Of a stretch of 64,000 nucleotides of DNA, positions 16,928 through 25,165 are shown piece after piece. A program made the position numbers and the translations under genes. The stretch covers positions 23,019 to 87,018 of the forward strand of contig DHVB01000054.1 of NCBI GenBank assembly GCA_002412425.1, in the 5' to 3' direction. Below the pieces are notes generated by a model. It was not told where the DNA came from. It saw only the letters and a list, made by a program, of their open reading frames with translations, and made no database searches. The number at the start of each line of letters is the position of its first letter. Position 1 is the first letter of the stretch. Source of the DNA: Bacteroidales bacterium UBA5219 (lineage in GTDB: Bacteria; Bacteroidota; Bacteroidia; Bacteroidales; ML635J-15).

Positions 16928-18760
16928 TTAGTTAATACCAAGTTGTTTTTGATAAGATTTTAAATCTTCAAGTACGTTAGATCTAACGTGAATAAAGTTT
17001 TTAATTCCTTTAGCTTCTAAGGCATCTTTACAAGCTGGGTTACCAGCAACAACTAAAATTTTGCCATTAATTTTTTCAAAAGCTTCGGGAGCTAAAGTTT
17101 CATATTCTTCGTCAGAGCTACACAAAACAACTATATCAGCATTTCTTTCTTGTGCAGCTTTCATTCCTTCTGCAATATTGTCGAAACCGTTATTGTCAAT
17201 TACTTCAAATCCTGCACAAGCAAAAAAGTTGCTCGAAAACTGAGCGCGTGCTTTTCTGAAAGTTAAATTTCCAATTGTTAGCATAAACACAACTGGTCTT
17301 TTCTTAGCTTTATCGGTTTTTAATCTTAATTTTTCAAACTCTACAGCACCGCGATGTAAGGTAATGGTTTTAAACATTGTGTTTTCAATATTAGGCTTTT
17401 TAGAAATAGCAACTTCATCTTTAATTTCGTTAAAGTTTGGAAATTGGTTTGTGCCTAATAAAATTTCACGGCGTTTAGCAACATTCGACATGCGTGTTGT
17501 GGCAGTTTCGTTAATATTATCTTGTATAAAACCTTGTTTTACAGCTTCTCTATATCCGCCCATTTCATCAACTTTTAGGAATAGTTCCCAAGTTTTGTCG
17601 ATAATCATGTCGGTTAGATTTTCGATATAATATGAACCTGCAGCTGGGTCAGAAACTTTGCCAAAATGAGCTTCTTCAGTAATTATTAGTTGAACATTTT
17701 TTGCAATTCTTAAAGAGAAGTCGTTAGGTTCTGTATAAGTAAAATCAAAAGGAATAACGCTCAAAGTATCTGTTCCGCCAATAATTGCAGACATTGCTTC
17801 GGTTGTAACTCTAAGCATATTTACATGTGGGTCGTAAATTGTTTTATTCCATTGTGAAGTTTCGCAATGCATATTGATTTTTGCATTTTTCAAGTCTTTG
17901 CAAGCATTTGCTTCAACAATTTTTGCCCATAAAAAGCGAGCAGCTCTAAGTTTGGCAATTTCCATAAAATAATTTGAGCCAACTGCGAAATTAAATCTAA
18001 TTTTTGGTGCAATTTCGTCAGCAGAAATTCCTTGTTCTTTGAAAATGCTTAAATATTCTGCTCCTTCGCTTAATGCGAAAGCAAGTTCTTGCACAGCATT
18101 AGCACCAGCATTATGATAAGCATTGGCTTCAACACTTAGTAAACTAAATTGTGGTAAAATGTCTTTGTTTTTATTAAACATATTTGTAGCACAATTGCAA
18201 GAATCTTTACTGCAATAAGTTTTACCCATAAGAATCATATAAGCCAATGGGTCGAATTTGTTTGAGCCTTGAATTTTGCTTAAATCATAAGAATTTTCTT
18301 TAGCATAATCAGCCAACATTTCAACATATTTATCGCCAAGTTCGCAGGCTAAAATGTTAATTTCGGCAGCTTCAGGATTTATTTTATCCATTAATTTGTA
18401 AAAATCCTTTTTGCTTAAATCTTCAGTAATAATAAATCCCAAAGAATTAACTCCAGCATTTAACAAAGCAAGTGCTTGTTTATTTGCTAAATTTACATCT
18501 TTAACCCAAATATCTTGTCTAATAAATTTTAAACCTTCGTAATCAGTACCTCTTGTGTATGGAAAATTTCCGGGATTTGAATTCAAATAATCCAAGTTTT
18601 CCAAATTTTCGCTACGATAATAAGGTTTTAATGAAAATCCTTCTAAGGTTTTCCAGATTAATCTTTTCTCATAATCTGCACCTTTTAAATCTTTTAAAAT
18701 AACTTCCTCCCAAGCTTGTGTGGGTATTGGAGGAAATTCGTGAAACAATTTTTCGTCCAT
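16928..18760 (-). CDS. mutA: Methylmalonyl-CoA mutase, small subunit
   Basis: This non-catalytic partner forms a heterodimer with MutB. The 610-residue protein keeps the fold (start MDEKLFHEFPPIPTQAWEEV, YHNAGANAVQELAFALSEG, DPAAGSYYIENLTD) but its C-terminal B12-like domain lacks the cobalt-binding DxHxxG motif: the equivalent region reads LTIGNLTFRKARAQ. That loss is normal for the beta subunit. First gene of the mutA-mutB operon. Confidence 0.95.
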   Translation of the reverse strand: MDEKLFHEFPPIPTQAWEEVILKDLKGADYEKRLIWKTLEGFSLKPYYRSENLENLDYLNSNPGNFPYTRGTDYEGLKFIRQDIWVKDVNLANKQALALLNAGVNSLGFIITEDLSKKDFYKLMDKINPEAAEINILACELGDKYVEMLADYAKENSYDLSKIQGSNKFDPLAYMILMGKTYCSKDSCNCATNMFNKNKDILPQFSLLSVEANAYHNAGANAVQELAFALSEGAEYLSIFKEQGISADEIAPKIRFNFAVGSNYFMEIAKLRAARFLWAKIVEANACKDLKNAKINMHCETSQWNKTIYDPHVNMLRVTTEAMSAIIGGTDTLSVIPFDFTYTEPNDFSLRIAKNVQLIITEEAHFGKVSDPAAGSYYIENLTDMIIDKTWELFLKVDEMGGYREAVKQGFIQDNINETATTRMSNVAKRREILLGTNQFPNFNEIKDEVAISKKPNIENTMFKTITLHRGAVEFEKLRLKTDKAKKRPVVFMLTIGNLTFRKARAQFSSNFFACAGFEVIDNNGFDNIAEGMKAAQERNADIVVLCSSDEEYETLAPEAFEKINGKILVVAGNPACKDALEAKGIKNFIHVRSNVLEDLKSYQKQLGIN

Positions 18761-18791
18761 ATTTAAAACTAATTTGTTTTTAATTTATTTG

Positions 18792-18821
18792 CAAAATTAA
18801 TAGGAATAATTGATTTACAAA
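18792..18821 (-). promoter_or_regulatory. Promoter of mutA-mutB
   Basis: On the minus strand TTTG (18821-18818) and TAATTTTG (18799-18792) are 18 nt apart, a good Bacteroidetes-type promoter about 31 nt upstream of the mutA ATG. Confidence 0.55.
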
Positions 18822-18875
18822 TGATTTATGTCGTAAAACTTGATTTTAAATTAAAAAATTGAAACTTAATTGTAA

Positions 18876-18900
18876 TAATAACGTAAACTAAGCGTTATTA
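18876..18900. repeat. Inverted repeat in the mutA / lipoprotein divergent region
   Basis: TAATAACG (18876-18883) and CGTTATTA (18893-18900) form a perfect 8-bp inverted repeat with a 9-nt spacer, 20 nt before the ATG at 18920. It could be an operator or a leader hairpin for the downstream gene. It resembles in size and core (ACG...CGT) the repeat before exbB. Confidence 0.4.
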
Positions 18901-18919
18901 ATATTATAAAATTAAAGCA

Positions 18920-19492
18920 ATGATTATGAAAAAAGCATTAGTTTTTATAGCCTTATCAATAATTTTCGTTTCGTGTATTAAATATCCAGAACCTGATATA
19001 CCGGCAGGTTATGGGATTCCTCCTACTTATACCAATTATTGCATTTTAGAAGAAATTTTTGGAAAGGTCAAAGAAGATACTATGATTTATAAGACTTATT
19101 ATGTAGAAGTTTACTTTTCAGGAAACATTGTGAAAGAAAATACATTGTACAGCACAGTAGATTGTTCGAAAGATCCAAATCCTTATTGTGCTTTGCCTTA
19201 TGAGCAAAAATATTTTCTGAATAAGATAAAAAATATAGAAATTTCGGCAAACAAACCATATAGAAACCAAACACAGGAGATTGCTGATATTAAATATTTT
19301 TTCAGAAACAAAGCTAGTATTTATGATGAGAAAGCATATTTTGAAGAAGAATTAGGCTATTCCCCAATGCATATTGTTTTCACAGAACCACCAGATTCTT
19401 CTCAAAACTTTATTTTTAAAATAAAAATAACAGATGATAACAATAATATATTTACTTGTTTAACTGATAGTGTTTACATTGAAAAGAAATAA
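18920..19492 (+). CDS. Predicted lipoprotein of unknown function
   Basis: I do not recognise a family. The 190-residue protein has a lipoprotein signal peptide with lipobox IIFVSCIK (Cys near residue 19), then a Pro/Tyr-rich stretch and a beta-rich body ending FTCLTDSVYIEKK. The ATG at 18926 is an equally good start. It is two bases ahead of the next exported protein and is probably co-transcribed with it, which suggests a periplasmic or outer-membrane pair. Confidence 0.65.
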   Translation: MIMKKALVFIALSIIFVSCIKYPEPDIPAGYGIPPTYTNYCILEEIFGKVKEDTMIYKTYYVEVYFSGNIVKENTLYSTVDCSKDPNPYCALPYEQKYFLNKIKNIEISANKPYRNQTQEIADIKYFFRNKASIYDEKAYFEEELGYSPMHIVFTEPPDSSQNFIFKIKITDDNNNIFTCLTDSVYIEKK

Positions 19493-19494
19493 TT

Positions 19495-20073
19495 ATGAAA
19501 AAAGTATTAATTATCTTAGCGTTTTTACTAATGAATATTGTAGCGTTTTCGCAAACTGCAAATAGTAAATTAAGTTTAGAATTGAGTGTTGGTAAATTGT
19601 TTTCGCCATATAGGTTTTATAAAAATCATACTGGTTATGAAAATATTAATTTAGGTTTAGCAATAGACATGACAGACAAAATGGGAATTTCTGTATCACA
19701 ATCATATTCTCGAGCATATAGTCAAATTTCTAATAATAGAATTCTTGTAATGCTAACAAGCATAAATCCTTACATTACTTTTTTCCCAGAAAATAAAATT
19801 AATTTAAGAATTTCGGCAGGTACTGGATTATTGTATTTTTACACAAAGAGTTTATATGAATCATGTCCGCTAAGTGATCATGTTTTTGGAATACCAATAC
19901 ATGGAAATATTGCTGTTTTTTACAATATAAACGACAATGTCGCAATAAATTTGAATTTTGATTCGCATTATAGTTTTTTATTTAATAAGACATATAAGCT
20001 AATAATAAACGATAAGTATTATTTTAAAACCTGTTTTAATTCAGTAAATCTTGGACTGAGGTATAGATTTTAG
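19495..20073 (+). CDS. Predicted small outer-membrane beta-barrel protein
   Basis: The 192-residue protein has a signal peptide ending NIVAFSQ, then alternating hydrophobic strands and a C-terminal GLRYRF ending in Phe, the usual terminal strand of outer-membrane barrels. About 8 strands would fit the length. No family recognised. It is preceded by the lipoprotein gene (two-base gap) and followed by a related-looking, interrupted gene. Confidence 0.65.
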   Translation: MKKVLIILAFLLMNIVAFSQTANSKLSLELSVGKLFSPYRFYKNHTGYENINLGLAIDMTDKMGISVSQSYSRAYSQISNNRILVMLTSINPYITFFPENKINLRISAGTGLLYFYTKSLYESCPLSDHVFGIPIHGNIAVFYNINDNVAINLNFDSHYSFLFNKTYKLIINDKYYFKTCFNSVNLGLRYRF

Positions 20074-20167
20074 ATTTTCCACATATTTTTTGCTTTAATT
20101 GCTTTTTTTATTTTAAATTTGTATAAAATTAATAAATATGGATCATAAGCATTGTTATAAGAAAATT

Positions 20168-21088
20168 ATGGGGAAAATAAAACTGCTTTTAATCTCTGTT
20201 TGCTTTACAATAAGCCCTCAACTTGTAAATTCTTAATTTTTTGTTGAACTAAATACAGGTTATGCAGCGCCTTTGTATTATACTGGAAAAGACACAGTTT
20301 ATAATCAAGACTACATCCATAAATATAGATATGCTGATACTATATTTACAGAATGTGGAAAATATAATATGGGAAATGGATTTAGTTTGGGTTCTTCAAT
20401 GGGATATCTAACAAAAATTGGGTTAAAGTTTGATTTAGATATTTTTTACTTAAATAATAAAGATATTAATTTTTTATACAATAACTATAGACATGAATGG
20501 AATATGGCTTACGGATGGAATTTTGGGGATAGTATTCCAAAATATTATAATAAATATGAACAATATATTGCATACTATTCCAGCAGATTTTCTTTAATCC
20601 CCAAAATTGGTTATGTACATGATTTTAAAGATTTTTCTCTTGAATATTATATTGGTTCTTGTTTTTCTGATATAACTGTTTATGTATATTATAATGGGTA
20701 TGATGAATCAGTAACTAATACTACAGGCGTGGTACACGGTACTTTCGGAGAGCAAATTTACCATTACTATCAATTAGAAGAAAGTGTGTCAAAATTTAAG
20801 TATAACAAAAAATTAATAACTCCATATTTTCAACTAAAGTGTAATTATAAATTTAATCCAAATCTTAGTTTAAATATGGCTGCTAGTGTTTCTCCATTTA
20901 TGTCTTTTAATAAGGACAAAGGTCTATATTATTATTACGGAAGAAAAAGCGTTTACGATGATAGAGAATTTTTGCAAGAACAAGAATTAGAAATGATTGA
21001 TATTGTGCCACAAGGAATAAAACCAAATAGATATAACTTAAATGTTATAAACTTTTCTCTTGGCATACGTTACTATTTCCAAAAATAA
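20168..21088 (+). pseudogene. Outer-membrane barrel-like gene interrupted by an in-frame stop in its signal peptide
   Basis: Read from the ATG at 20168 (or in frame from 20138), the protein begins MGKIKLLLISVCFTISPQ, LVNS, then TAA at 20234-20236, then FFVELNTGYAAPLYYTGKD and a long open frame to 21088 ending GIRYYFQK. The stop sits exactly at the expected signal-peptidase site, where a Gln codon (CAA) is usual (NS|QFF); a single C-to-T change explains it. Downstream starts such as TTG at 20273 would give a protein without a signal peptide. The body (about 280 residues) is Tyr-rich with barrel-like strands, like its upstream neighbour. Either a recent pseudogene or a sequencing error. Confidence 0.7.
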
Positions 21089-21113
21089 AATTCAAAAACA
21101 ATTAAAAATTTAG

Positions 21114-21121
21114 TATTTTTG
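21114..21121 (+). promoter_or_regulatory. Candidate -7 box for the 21.16-22.5 kb gene pair
   Basis: TATTTTTG fits TAnnTTTG, 37 nt before the ATG at 21159; no clear -33 box. It suggests this pair is transcribed apart from the interrupted gene upstream. Confidence 0.4.
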
Positions 21122-21158
21122 TACAACTTTTTTATAAGTGTAGTTAATTTTATAGATT

Positions 21159-21920
21159 ATGAAAAAAATATTTATCTTTTTAATTTTAATTTCCACATTT
21201 GGTTATCTTGTGGCTCAACAAAAAATCGACAAAGCCTTTCCTTATCTTACTTGGGTTGATCCGCAAAGTGGAGAAAAATCTTCACAAGGCGAACTTTTTG
21301 GCTATGATGTATTGGTATTTACTCCTGTGCATCAGAGAATAGAAAATTTACCAAAGTCAGACCCCTGTTATAAGTCAGAAAACAATTTAGATTTTTATTT
21401 GGTTGGAAGATATAAAAATGAAAGCATGACCGATGCAGTAAATATTCTGTATTCGCCAGGTCCAAGTTGGGATCCAAATTTTGTAATTACCGATAAAAAC
21501 AATAAAGTTATTTGGAATTTTATATGCGAAAATATGTGCATAAATCTCACAGGTGTAATATATACATCTGGAAATGTTGACAAAATGTTTGATGAGCGTT
21601 GCAAATTCCAGTTGCAAAATAATAGAGTAGTGGAGGCAAAACAGCCTTATCTTTATGTAGGCATTAAAGATAAATTATTAAAACCTGTAAAACTTTATAG
21701 CGACAAAACTGGTGGCGAAGTAATTGCAACATTGCCAGTTGGTTATGAAGTAGAAGTTCTTTTAAGTGAAAATTATGATAAATTTGCAGAGAATATAGAT
21801 TATCCAATAAACTATTTAGTGCGTACATCATTTGGTTTAGTAGGCTGGCTTAGACTTACAAGCGAAGATACTTATCATTTAGACCCAGTTATTAGAGGTT
21901 TAGGATATTTAGGTGATTAA
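21159..21920 (+). CDS. Exported protein with C-terminal SH3-like domain, function unknown
   Basis: The 253-residue protein has a signal peptide ending FGYLVAQ. The middle (about 70-150) is not recognised; it carries four or more Cys (SDPCYKS, FICENMCINL, DERCKF). The C-terminal part (about 170-235; KPVKLYSDKTGGEVIATLPVG, VRTSFGLVGWLRL) fits a bacterial SH3 domain. A periplasmic role is expected. It is followed by an LprI-like protein gene that starts 13 bases after its stop. Confidence 0.65.
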   Translation: MKKIFIFLILISTFGYLVAQQKIDKAFPYLTWVDPQSGEKSSQGELFGYDVLVFTPVHQRIENLPKSDPCYKSENNLDFYLVGRYKNESMTDAVNILYSPGPSWDPNFVITDKNNKVIWNFICENMCINLTGVIYTSGNVDKMFDERCKFQLQNNRVVEAKQPYLYVGIKDKLLKPVKLYSDKTGGEVIATLPVGYEVEVLLSENYDKFAENIDYPINYLVRTSFGLVGWLRLTSEDTYHLDPVIRGLGYLGD

Positions 21921-21933
21921 TAAATTTAAAAAG

Positions 21934-22515
21934 ATGAAAAAATATATTTTGTACTTAGTCTTAATTTTAGCTTGTGTAAATGTAAATGCACAAAGCTTTA
22001 AATTGCCAGAAAAAATGATTAATTCTGAAGATAGTTTAGAACCTCTAACAGAAGAGGAAATTAGCGAAATCCAGGGTAAAGTAGATGAGTTTTATCATAA
22101 AATGCAAAAGCAATATTCTGATTATGATGAAATGGCAAAGCAATATTATGTAGAATTTAGAACAGATACTTTTGCTATTGAAATTATAGAAAACCTAAGA
22201 AGCTCAAAGCGAATTCCTGAGTTGGAATATAGCATTATTGTTTCTGATGTAAACGCAGCTTATGATGTTTTGTTAAATAAATATTATAAACTTTTACGAG
22301 CGAATTTGAATGAGGAAAAACAAGAAATGTTAAAACAATCTCAGCTAAATTGGCTTAAATTCAAGACATCAGAATTAAAGTTATGTGGTGAAGTATTCTT
22401 AGAAGATGGAAGTATAGGCGAAATAAAAGCTAGATATTATGATACTGAACTAATAAAATCTCGTACAATACGATTGTTTGAGTATTTAGTGGAAATAAGT
22501 GCGTATGTAGATTGA
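21934..22515 (+). CDS. Exported DUF1311 / LprI-like protein
   Basis: I choose the ATG at 21934, which gives a signal peptide (MKKYILYLVLILACVNVNAQ); an upstream GTG at 21913 would overlap the previous gene and add seven residues. The mature protein is helical and contains a DUF1311-type motif (about 105-165): DVNAAYDVLLNKYYKLLRAN, then LKQSQLNWLKFKTSELKLC with the typical Q-x2-W-x3-(K/R) pattern and a Cys. LprI of this family inhibits lysozyme in mycobacteria; whether that applies here is unknown. Paired with the SH3-like exported protein upstream. Confidence 0.7.
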   Translation: MKKYILYLVLILACVNVNAQSFKLPEKMINSEDSLEPLTEEEISEIQGKVDEFYHKMQKQYSDYDEMAKQYYVEFRTDTFAIEIIENLRSSKRIPELEYSIIVSDVNAAYDVLLNKYYKLLRANLNEEKQEMLKQSQLNWLKFKTSELKLCGEVFLEDGSIGEIKARYYDTELIKSRTIRLFEYLVEISAYVD

Positions 22516-22596
22516 TAATGGCTTTTTTGTTTCAAAAATTATTTTCAAAAAATCCAAGTATCTATAAAAAATCTTTAGAAACTTATTGGAAAATCT

Positions 22597-22655
22597 AAAA
22601 TTCTTTCAACTTTTAACACTTCAACTACGTTCAGTGCATCGCTTTTAACTTTTAA
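22597..22655. repeat. Possible remnant of the intergenic repeat family
   Basis: The gap between the LprI-like and PFK genes holds TTCAGTGCATCGCTT (22632 area) and the direct repeat CTTTTAACTTTTAACTG. The first resembles CTCAGTGCACCGCTT inside the element at 51693-51838, and the second resembles AAAACTTTTAACTGG at the end of the repeat block near 51990. Short matches, so only suggestive. Confidence 0.3.
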
Positions 22656-22659
22656 CTGA

Positions 22660-23961
22660 TTAATATTCATCATTTCCATTTTCAAAATTCTTTTGTCCCA
22701 CATGATAAGACAAGGATTCTTTAAGTTTATAAAAGTCTTTATTTGGATTTACGGTTCTAATTTTTGTTAATAAAGTTTCAGGGTCAATTAGTTCACTGAA
22801 TGGAATAGGTTTTATGTCGAAATTATCTTCAACGCTAACCATATTTCCGAATTTGTTTTCTTCAAATAATTTGTAAGCACCGTAGCCCAACATACTGCCT
22901 AAAGTCGTGTCAAAAGCCGAGCTTCTTACGCAACGAGTTTCGTAACCAATTTGGCGAGGAATGATTTTTTTATTTTTTCCTGTTCTTTTGAAGTATTCTT
23001 TTTTTGCGGCATCTGCAATTAGTTTGCAAACTTCTGTTAATCCGTAATAAATATTTCCGTGTTTGTCTTTTTCTTTTGCAACTTTATCATCGGGTAGTTT
23101 GTCAACCAAACCTTCGGCAACGCAAATTACTCCATAGTTTCTTTTTTCTTTTTCTCTAGCAATAATTTGGTCAACAATTTTCTTTGCAAGCTCATTTATA
23201 TCAATATATTTTTGGTCGAGAAAATCTTCTACAGCCAGCATCATAGTCGCTTGTGCTGAAACTCCAGCGGCATAAGTTATCCAGCCAGTTTTTCTGCCCA
23301 TTAGCTCTATTATGAAATAAGAATCAGTACTTCTAGCATCTTCTCTAAAGTTGATAAGTGCATCTTTAGCAGTTTCTACAGCCGACCAATAACCAAAAGT
23401 CCAAGGTATTCCAAAATAGTCGTTGTCAATTGTTTTTGGCACATGAATAGTTGGAAAACCCATTAAATGCAAAAAGTTTGCAAGTTTTAAGGTGTCGTCT
23501 CCACCAATTGTAATAGCAACTTTAACATTTAGTGATTCAAAGGCGTTTATAATATTATTTAATTTGCTGTTTTTCTTTGGGTCCTCAATATCTTCAACTT
23601 TTTTAATGTCTTTACCTGGATTTGCTCTACTAGTTTTTAAAACAACTCCAGCATTTCCTCTAATTCCAGCAACTTCTCTAGTAAAAACTATATAATGTTC
23701 GCCTTCTTCTAAGGTTTTTAATTCATCAGTACCAAAGTTTTCGATATTTTCAAAACCTTTTAAAATTCCATAGAGTGGAATTCCTGCATTTATGAAATTT
23801 AACGCCAAAGATGAAATTACAGAATTTGCTCCAGAAGCAGGACCACCAGAGAAAATTACAGCTACAGAATCACCAGCATTATATTTGTATTTTCCTGCAT
23901 TTTTATAAGAAATTTCAATATATTTTTGTCTTGCAGTTTTTGTATCAGTTTGTTTTGCCAT
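22660..23961 (-). CDS. Pyrophosphate-type phosphofructokinase
   Basis: The enzyme phosphorylates fructose-6-phosphate using pyrophosphate, reversibly, in glycolysis and gluconeogenesis. The 433-residue protein has the PFK fold. Two diagnostic positions indicate PPi rather than ATP as donor: TIGGDDT, where the second Asp replaces the Gly of ATP enzymes, and PKTIDND, where Lys replaces the Gly of GIPGTIDND. Other motifs are FSGGPASGANSVI, ELMGRKTGWI and GYETRCVRSSAFD. It is divergent from the ATP-type pfkA, 217 bases away. Confidence 0.9.
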   Translation of the reverse strand: MAKQTDTKTARQKYIEISYKNAGKYKYNAGDSVAVIFSGGPASGANSVISSLALNFINAGIPLYGILKGFENIENFGTDELKTLEEGEHYIVFTREVAGIRGNAGVVLKTSRANPGKDIKKVEDIEDPKKNSKLNNIINAFESLNVKVAITIGGDDTLKLANFLHLMGFPTIHVPKTIDNDYFGIPWTFGYWSAVETAKDALINFREDARSTDSYFIIELMGRKTGWITYAAGVSAQATMMLAVEDFLDQKYIDINELAKKIVDQIIAREKEKRNYGVICVAEGLVDKLPDDKVAKEKDKHGNIYYGLTEVCKLIADAAKKEYFKRTGKNKKIIPRQIGYETRCVRSSAFDTTLGSMLGYGAYKLFEENKFGNMVSVEDNFDIKPIPFSELIDPETLLTKIRTVNPNKDFYKLKESLSYHVGQKNFENGNDEY

Positions 23962-24022
23962 GTTTTTTTAATATTATTTGTTTATTTATAAAGGTGTAAA
24001 TTAACACAATTTTTAAAGATTA

Positions 24023-24030
24023 CAAAACTA
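24023..24030 (-). promoter_or_regulatory. Candidate -7 box of the PPi-PFK gene
   Basis: Minus-strand TAGTTTTG fits TAnnTTTG, about 60 nt upstream of the ATG at 23961. No clear -33 box. Confidence 0.35.
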
Positions 24031-24178
24031 ATAAAATTTATTAAGCTACTGATTTAATTAGGTTTATTTTTATTAACATGTTTGATATTTTTATTTAAAA
24101 CTTATCTAATAATTTTATTAACTATCTACGTAAAATTGAAAAATTTACATTATTTTAGCACGAAATTAGATTAAAAAT

Positions 24179-25159
24179 ATGGCAGTACTTAAAAAAATAG
24201 CAGTTTTAACTTCTGGTGGTGATGCTCCCGGAATGAATGCCGCAATCAGAGCGGTTGTAAGACGTGCGATTAAAGAAGATATAAAAGTTGTAGGCGTTAT
24301 GCGTGGTTATGATGGTTTGGTAAAAGGTGATTTTGTACCTCTACTTTCAAAAAGCGTTTCTGGCATAATTCAACTTGGTGGAACTATTTTAAAAACTGCT
24401 CGTAGTAAGGAGTTTATGACTCCAGAGGGAAGGCAAATAGCTTATAATAATTTAGTAGAAAATGAAATTGATGCTCTTGTGGTAATTGGAGGTGATGGTA
24501 CTTTTAAAGGAGCAAGAATTTTTACCGAAGAATTTAATTTTCCTACAGTTGGAATCCCCGGAACTATTGATAACGACTTGTTTGGTACGGATATGACTAT
24601 AGGTTATGATACAGCGTTAAATACTGTAGTTGAGGCAGTTGATAAAATTAGAGATACAGCAGCTTCTCATGAAAGAGTTTTTTTGATTGAAGTAATGGGA
24701 CGAGACGCAGGATTTATCGCTCTTAGAGCAGGAATTGCATGTGGAGCAGAAGATGTGTTAATCCCAGAAACACCATCAGACTTAGAAGGTTTACATGAAA
24801 AACTTACTAGATATATAGATACTAAAAAAACTTCTAGCGTTATTCTCGTGGCAGAAGGCGATGAAGAAGGAGGTGCTTTCGAAATAAAAGAAAAAATGTC
24901 GAAATTTAAAGGCGACTATGAACTTAGAGTTACAGTTCTAGGACATATTCAAAGAGGAGGCTCGCCTTCAGCTTATGACAGATACTTGGCAAGTCGTTTA
25001 GGAATTGGTGCTGTAGAAGCATTGATAGATGACCAAAGAAGTATTATGATTGGAATGATTAATAGAGAAGTTGTTCATGTACCTTTTAATAAAACAACAA
25101 AACATCATAAAACTATAGACCAAAAAATGGTTGATATTGTTGAGATTCTTAATGCTTAA
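24179..25159 (+). CDS. pfkA: ATP-dependent 6-phosphofructokinase
   Basis: This is the committed glycolytic kinase. The 326-residue protein is of the classic bacterial type A: LTSGGDAPGMNAAIRAVVR, RSKEF, the ATP-type VIGGDGTFKGA and GIPGTIDND with the catalytic Asp, VEVMGRDAGFIAL-like EVMGRDAGF, and RGGSPSAYDRYLASRLG. The residues that make the neighbouring PFK PPi-dependent are here in the ATP form, so the two are complementary enzymes. priA follows after six bases. Confidence 0.96.
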   Translation: MAVLKKIAVLTSGGDAPGMNAAIRAVVRRAIKEDIKVVGVMRGYDGLVKGDFVPLLSKSVSGIIQLGGTILKTARSKEFMTPEGRQIAYNNLVENEIDALVVIGGDGTFKGARIFTEEFNFPTVGIPGTIDNDLFGTDMTIGYDTALNTVVEAVDKIRDTAASHERVFLIEVMGRDAGFIALRAGIACGAEDVLIPETPSDLEGLHEKLTRYIDTKKTSSVILVAEGDEEGGAFEIKEKMSKFKGDYELRVTVLGHIQRGGSPSAYDRYLASRLGIGAVEALIDDQRSIMIGMINREVVHVPFNKTTKHHKTIDQKMVDIVEILNA

Positions 25160-25165
25160 ATATTG

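Noticed and set aside
16928..18760. mutA as a damaged mutase lacking its cobalt-binding motif
   Set aside because: Loss of DxHxxG is normal for the small subunit; MutB next to it carries the motif.
22660..25159. Two PFK genes as a recent duplication
   Set aside because: They differ in length (433 against 326 residues) and in the donor-specifying residues, so they are distinct old families.
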